Shown here: piece by piece, positions 5,156 through 6,521 of the stretch
Numbering within the stretch: the first letter of the stretch is position 1
Layout of the letters: each line of letters starts with the position of its first letter
NCBI GenBank assembly: GCA_903853515.1
Contig: CAINTU010000108.1
Location: forward strand, 1 to 6,521
Source of the DNA: an uncultured Micrococcales bacterium
GTDB taxonomy: Bacteria > Actinomycetota > Actinomycetes > Actinomycetales > Microbacteriaceae
Reading direction: 5' to 3'
Length of the DNA stretch: 6,521 nt
Notes under the pieces: generated by a model
The model's input: only the letters and a program-made list of their open reading frames with translations
Databases searched by the model: none
What the model was told of the DNA's origin: nothing
Program-made: the position numbers and the translations under genes

Positions 5156-6129
5156 CCGGTTACTGAGTCCCAGCCACGCTCAGGCAAAGCTTCATCATCT
5201 ATCAACACCGATACATCGCCCGCTTCTATGATGCGGCCGATCACTTTGAACTCGCGAGGCAAAATCGCATCGGCTGCAAAAGTTGCCAACAAACTGTGAT
5301 CTTCGCCACCGAATAACACCCAATCTCGTTCTCTGGCGCCAATTCGCATCGCGGCTTGTTCGAGAGCAGCATCGAACCCTTGCAAAAGTTTCGAATCAAT
5401 CTGCACTGTTACGCCAGAAGCCTTGGCAATTCTGCCAGCGTCTTTAGCGAGGCCATCAGAGATATCTAACATCGAGGTTGCGTCGGCCTTCGCGGCCAAA
5501 ACACCGGCGGCAATCGGCGGTTGAGGTCGCAACTGAACATCAACTAGCTCGTCAAAAGCTGCGGCAGGTTCTGCATCTTCGAACTGCAACAGAGCCAGAC
5601 CGGCTGCGGCCCTGCCGAGAGTGCCGGCCACTGCAAGCACATCGCCTGGTTTTGCCCCACTGCGCAAAACAGGATCGCGACCCTCAAGATCGCCGTGGGC
5701 GGTTATCGCGATAAAAACTTTTGGCGCACCGGCAAGATCACCACCGACCACCGCGGCGCCTGGCGCGAGAGCCTCGCAACCCGCGCGCAACCCATCGGCA
5801 AAATCTTCTAGCCAGGCAACGGTCGTATCACTAGGCACGGCTAGGGCAACCGTCAGAGCGGTCGGCTTGGCGCCCATGGCCGCAACATCAGAAACGTTAG
5901 TTGCGATGGCTTTGTATCCTAGGTCAAACGCGCTCGACCAGTCGAGACGAAAATCGTGATCTTCGATCATTGTGTCGGTGGTGACTACGAAACGCCCATC
6001 AGGCGAAGCGACAACGGCGGCGTCATCACCTGGGCCAACGATTGAACTGACACCTAAGTTGAGCCTGGCGATGGTGCGCAGAAGGGCTGCGCTCTCGCCA
6101 ATCTGGGCTATGGTGTCAGTTTTTTGCAC
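5152..6129 (-). CDS. thiL: Thiamine-monophosphate kinase
   Basis: ThiL phosphorylates thiamine monophosphate with ATP to thiamine diphosphate, the last step of cofactor synthesis, in the cytosol. The 325-residue product matches the family length (about 320-330). Its motifs are intact: G-P-G-D-D-A-A-V-V (32-40), T-T-D-T-M-I-E-D-H-D-F-R (50-61), G-Y-K-A-I-A-T-N-V-S-D-V-A-A-M-G-A-K-P (71-89), V-G-G-D-L (128-132), L-D-I-S-D-G-L (221-227) and G-G-E-D-H-S-L-L-A-T-F (274-284). These supply the Mg-ATP-binding acidic residues of the PurM/ThiL fold. The frame stays open upstream to 6315, but that would run antisense through the neighbouring lipoprotein gene, and the extra residues have no ThiL similarity. 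GTG 6129 is preferred, with TACCTT 6 nt upstream and no Shine-Dalgarno, so it is probably leaderless. No TPP riboswitch fits in the 21-bp gap, so regulation by that route is unlikely. Confidence 0.93.
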   Translation of the reverse strand: MQKTDTIAQIGESAALLRTIARLNLGVSSIVGPGDDAAVVASPDGRFVVTTDTMIEDHDFRLDWSSAFDLGYKAIATNVSDVAAMGAKPTALTVALAVPSDTTVAWLEDFADGLRAGCEALAPGAAVVGGDLAGAPKVFIAITAHGDLEGRDPVLRSGAKPGDVLAVAGTLGRAAAGLALLQFEDAEPAAAFDELVDVQLRPQPPIAAGVLAAKADATSMLDISDGLAKDAGRIAKASGVTVQIDSKLLQGFDAALEQAAMRIGARERDWVLFGGEDHSLLATFAADAILPREFKVIGRIIEAGDVSVLIDDEALPERGWDSVTG

Positions 6130-6135
6130 AAGACA

Positions 6136-6141
6136 AAGGTA
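6136..6141 (-). promoter_or_regulatory. Putative -10 box of thiL (TACCTT), leaderless type
   Basis: TACCTT on the minus strand is followed by 6 nt and the GTG at 6129. It shares positions 6140-6141 with the opposing -10 of the lipoprotein gene, so RNA polymerase could hardly open both at once. Confidence 0.5.
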
Positions 6142-6145
6142 GCCT
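6140..6145 (+). promoter_or_regulatory. Putative -10 box of the DUF3515 gene (TAGCCT), leaderless type
   Basis: TAGCCT lies 5 nt before ATG 6151 and 8 nt before ATG 6154. It is identical to the tatB box and overlaps the thiL box by 2 bp. No Shine-Dalgarno and no clear -35 are visible. Confidence 0.45.
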
Positions 6146-6150
6146 GTTTG

Positions 6151-6521
6151 ATGATGAAGAATTTGCGCAAAATCGTTGCCACGGTCGCTGGCCTGATGGT
6201 GATTGCCACTCTCGCGAGCTGCGCTGCGACTGTGAGCATCGAGTCGGCGCCGGAGGCCAACGACCCGGCCTGCGCAAATGTAATTGTGCGGTTGCCCGAT
6301 GTAACCGACACCCAAGCCAAACGCACCACAGATTCGCAGGGCACGGCGGCTTGGGGTAATCCGGCTGTGGTCACATTGCGCTGCGGGCTAGCGCCAATAA
6401 AGGTGAGTGCGCTGCCGTGCATAAAAGCTGGCGGCATTGATTGGTTGGTTAAGCGCATAGACAGCAAAACCTATTCGTTCACAAGCTTTGGTAGAACACC
6501 TGCAACCGAAGTTTGGGTTGA
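6151..6521 (+). CDS. DUF3515 family lipoprotein, N-terminal part (cut by window edge)
   Basis: About 123 residues are visible, with no stop before the right edge. The start is a lipoprotein signal peptide: a basic n-region (K3, R6, K7), a hydrophobic core (8-22) and the lipobox L-A-S-C with the lipidated Cys at 24. The mature part has DUF3515 hallmarks: D-P-A-C-A-N-V-I-V-R-L-P near 37-48, A-W-G-N-P-A-V-V-T-L-R-C-G at about 66-78, a further Cys near 89 that with the others could form disulfides, and G-I-D-W followed by Y-S-F-T-S-F-G-R-T-P-A-T-E-V. The protein is probably anchored outside the membrane; the function of DUF3515 is unknown. It commonly neighbours thiL in actinobacteria, as far as I recall. 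ATG 6154 is an equally good start and fits the leaderless spacing slightly better. Typical members are about 150-200 residues, so roughly 30-70 are missing. Confidence 0.82.
   Translation, partial: MMKNLRKIVATVAGLMVIATLASCAATVSIESAPEANDPACANVIVRLPDVTDTQAKRTTDSQGTAAWGNPAVVTLRCGLAPIKVSALPCIKAGGIDWLVKRIDSKTYSFTSFGRTPATEVWV

Noticed and set aside
6130..6315. N-terminal extension of thiL by 62 residues (frame open to 6315)
   Set aside because: It would lie antisense over the lipoprotein signal peptide and mature start, shows no ThiL features, and GTG 6129 has the family-like N-terminus and a well-placed -10 box.
1..6521. Mobile element, CRISPR array, tRNA, riboswitch or foreign island
   Set aside because: No transposase or integrase motifs, no regular spaced repeats, no cloverleaf seen, no space for a TPP riboswitch before thiL, and gene content is conserved actinobacterial housekeeping.

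Overview
This window looks like core chromosome from a small-genome, moderate-GC actinobacterium. A Microbacteriaceae-like freshwater lineage is my best guess, but that placement is inference. The support is the gene set: an actinobacterial-type TatB, the DUF3117 micro-protein, a class I O-methyltransferase, the 318-residue actinobacterial form of DapD, a PIG-V-like mannosyltransferase and a DUF3515 lipoprotein. Many genes start with GTG and lack a Shine-Dalgarno sequence. I see no phage, transposon, integron, CRISPR array, tRNA or rRNA.

Layout. Positions 1-410 (+) hold the C-terminal end of a succinate-semialdehyde-type aldehyde dehydrogenase. It converges, 5 bp apart, on tatB (416-769, -). 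tatB is divergent from an O-methyltransferase (836-1465, +). That gene converges on DUF3117 (1538-1711, -), and a hairpin plus T-tract between them serves as the DUF3117 terminator. A minus-strand pair follows: dapE (3055-4134) and, overlapping its end, a PIG-V-type membrane mannosyltransferase (1853-3070). dapD (4165-5121, +) is divergent from dapE. thiL (5152-6129, -) converges on dapD and is divergent from a DUF3515 lipoprotein gene (6151 to the right edge, +). No gene-free stretch exceeds 300 bp; the longest is 1712-1852, which carries the DUF3117 promoter and leader.

Function. DapD and DapE catalyse two steps of the succinylase route to meso-diaminopimelate and lysine, feeding peptidoglycan and protein synthesis. 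TatB is a subunit of the twin-arginine translocase. ThiL makes thiamine diphosphate. The PIG-V-like enzyme probably adds mannose to an envelope glycolipid or glycan. The dehydrogenase probably oxidises succinic semialdehyde to succinate.

The most informative signal is regulatory. Five genes (tatB, dapE, dapD, thiL, DUF3515) have no Shine-Dalgarno but carry a TANNNT -10 box 5-8 nt before the start codon, as expected for leaderless transcripts. In the thiL/DUF3515 pair the two opposing -10 boxes share two bases. Other oddities are a 17-bp direct repeat covering both stop codons at the dapD/thiL junction, an inverted repeat over the tatB -10, and a palindrome at the expected 5' end of the DUF3117 mRNA. 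I found no convincing undescribed multi-gene system; these promoter arrangements are the best leads.
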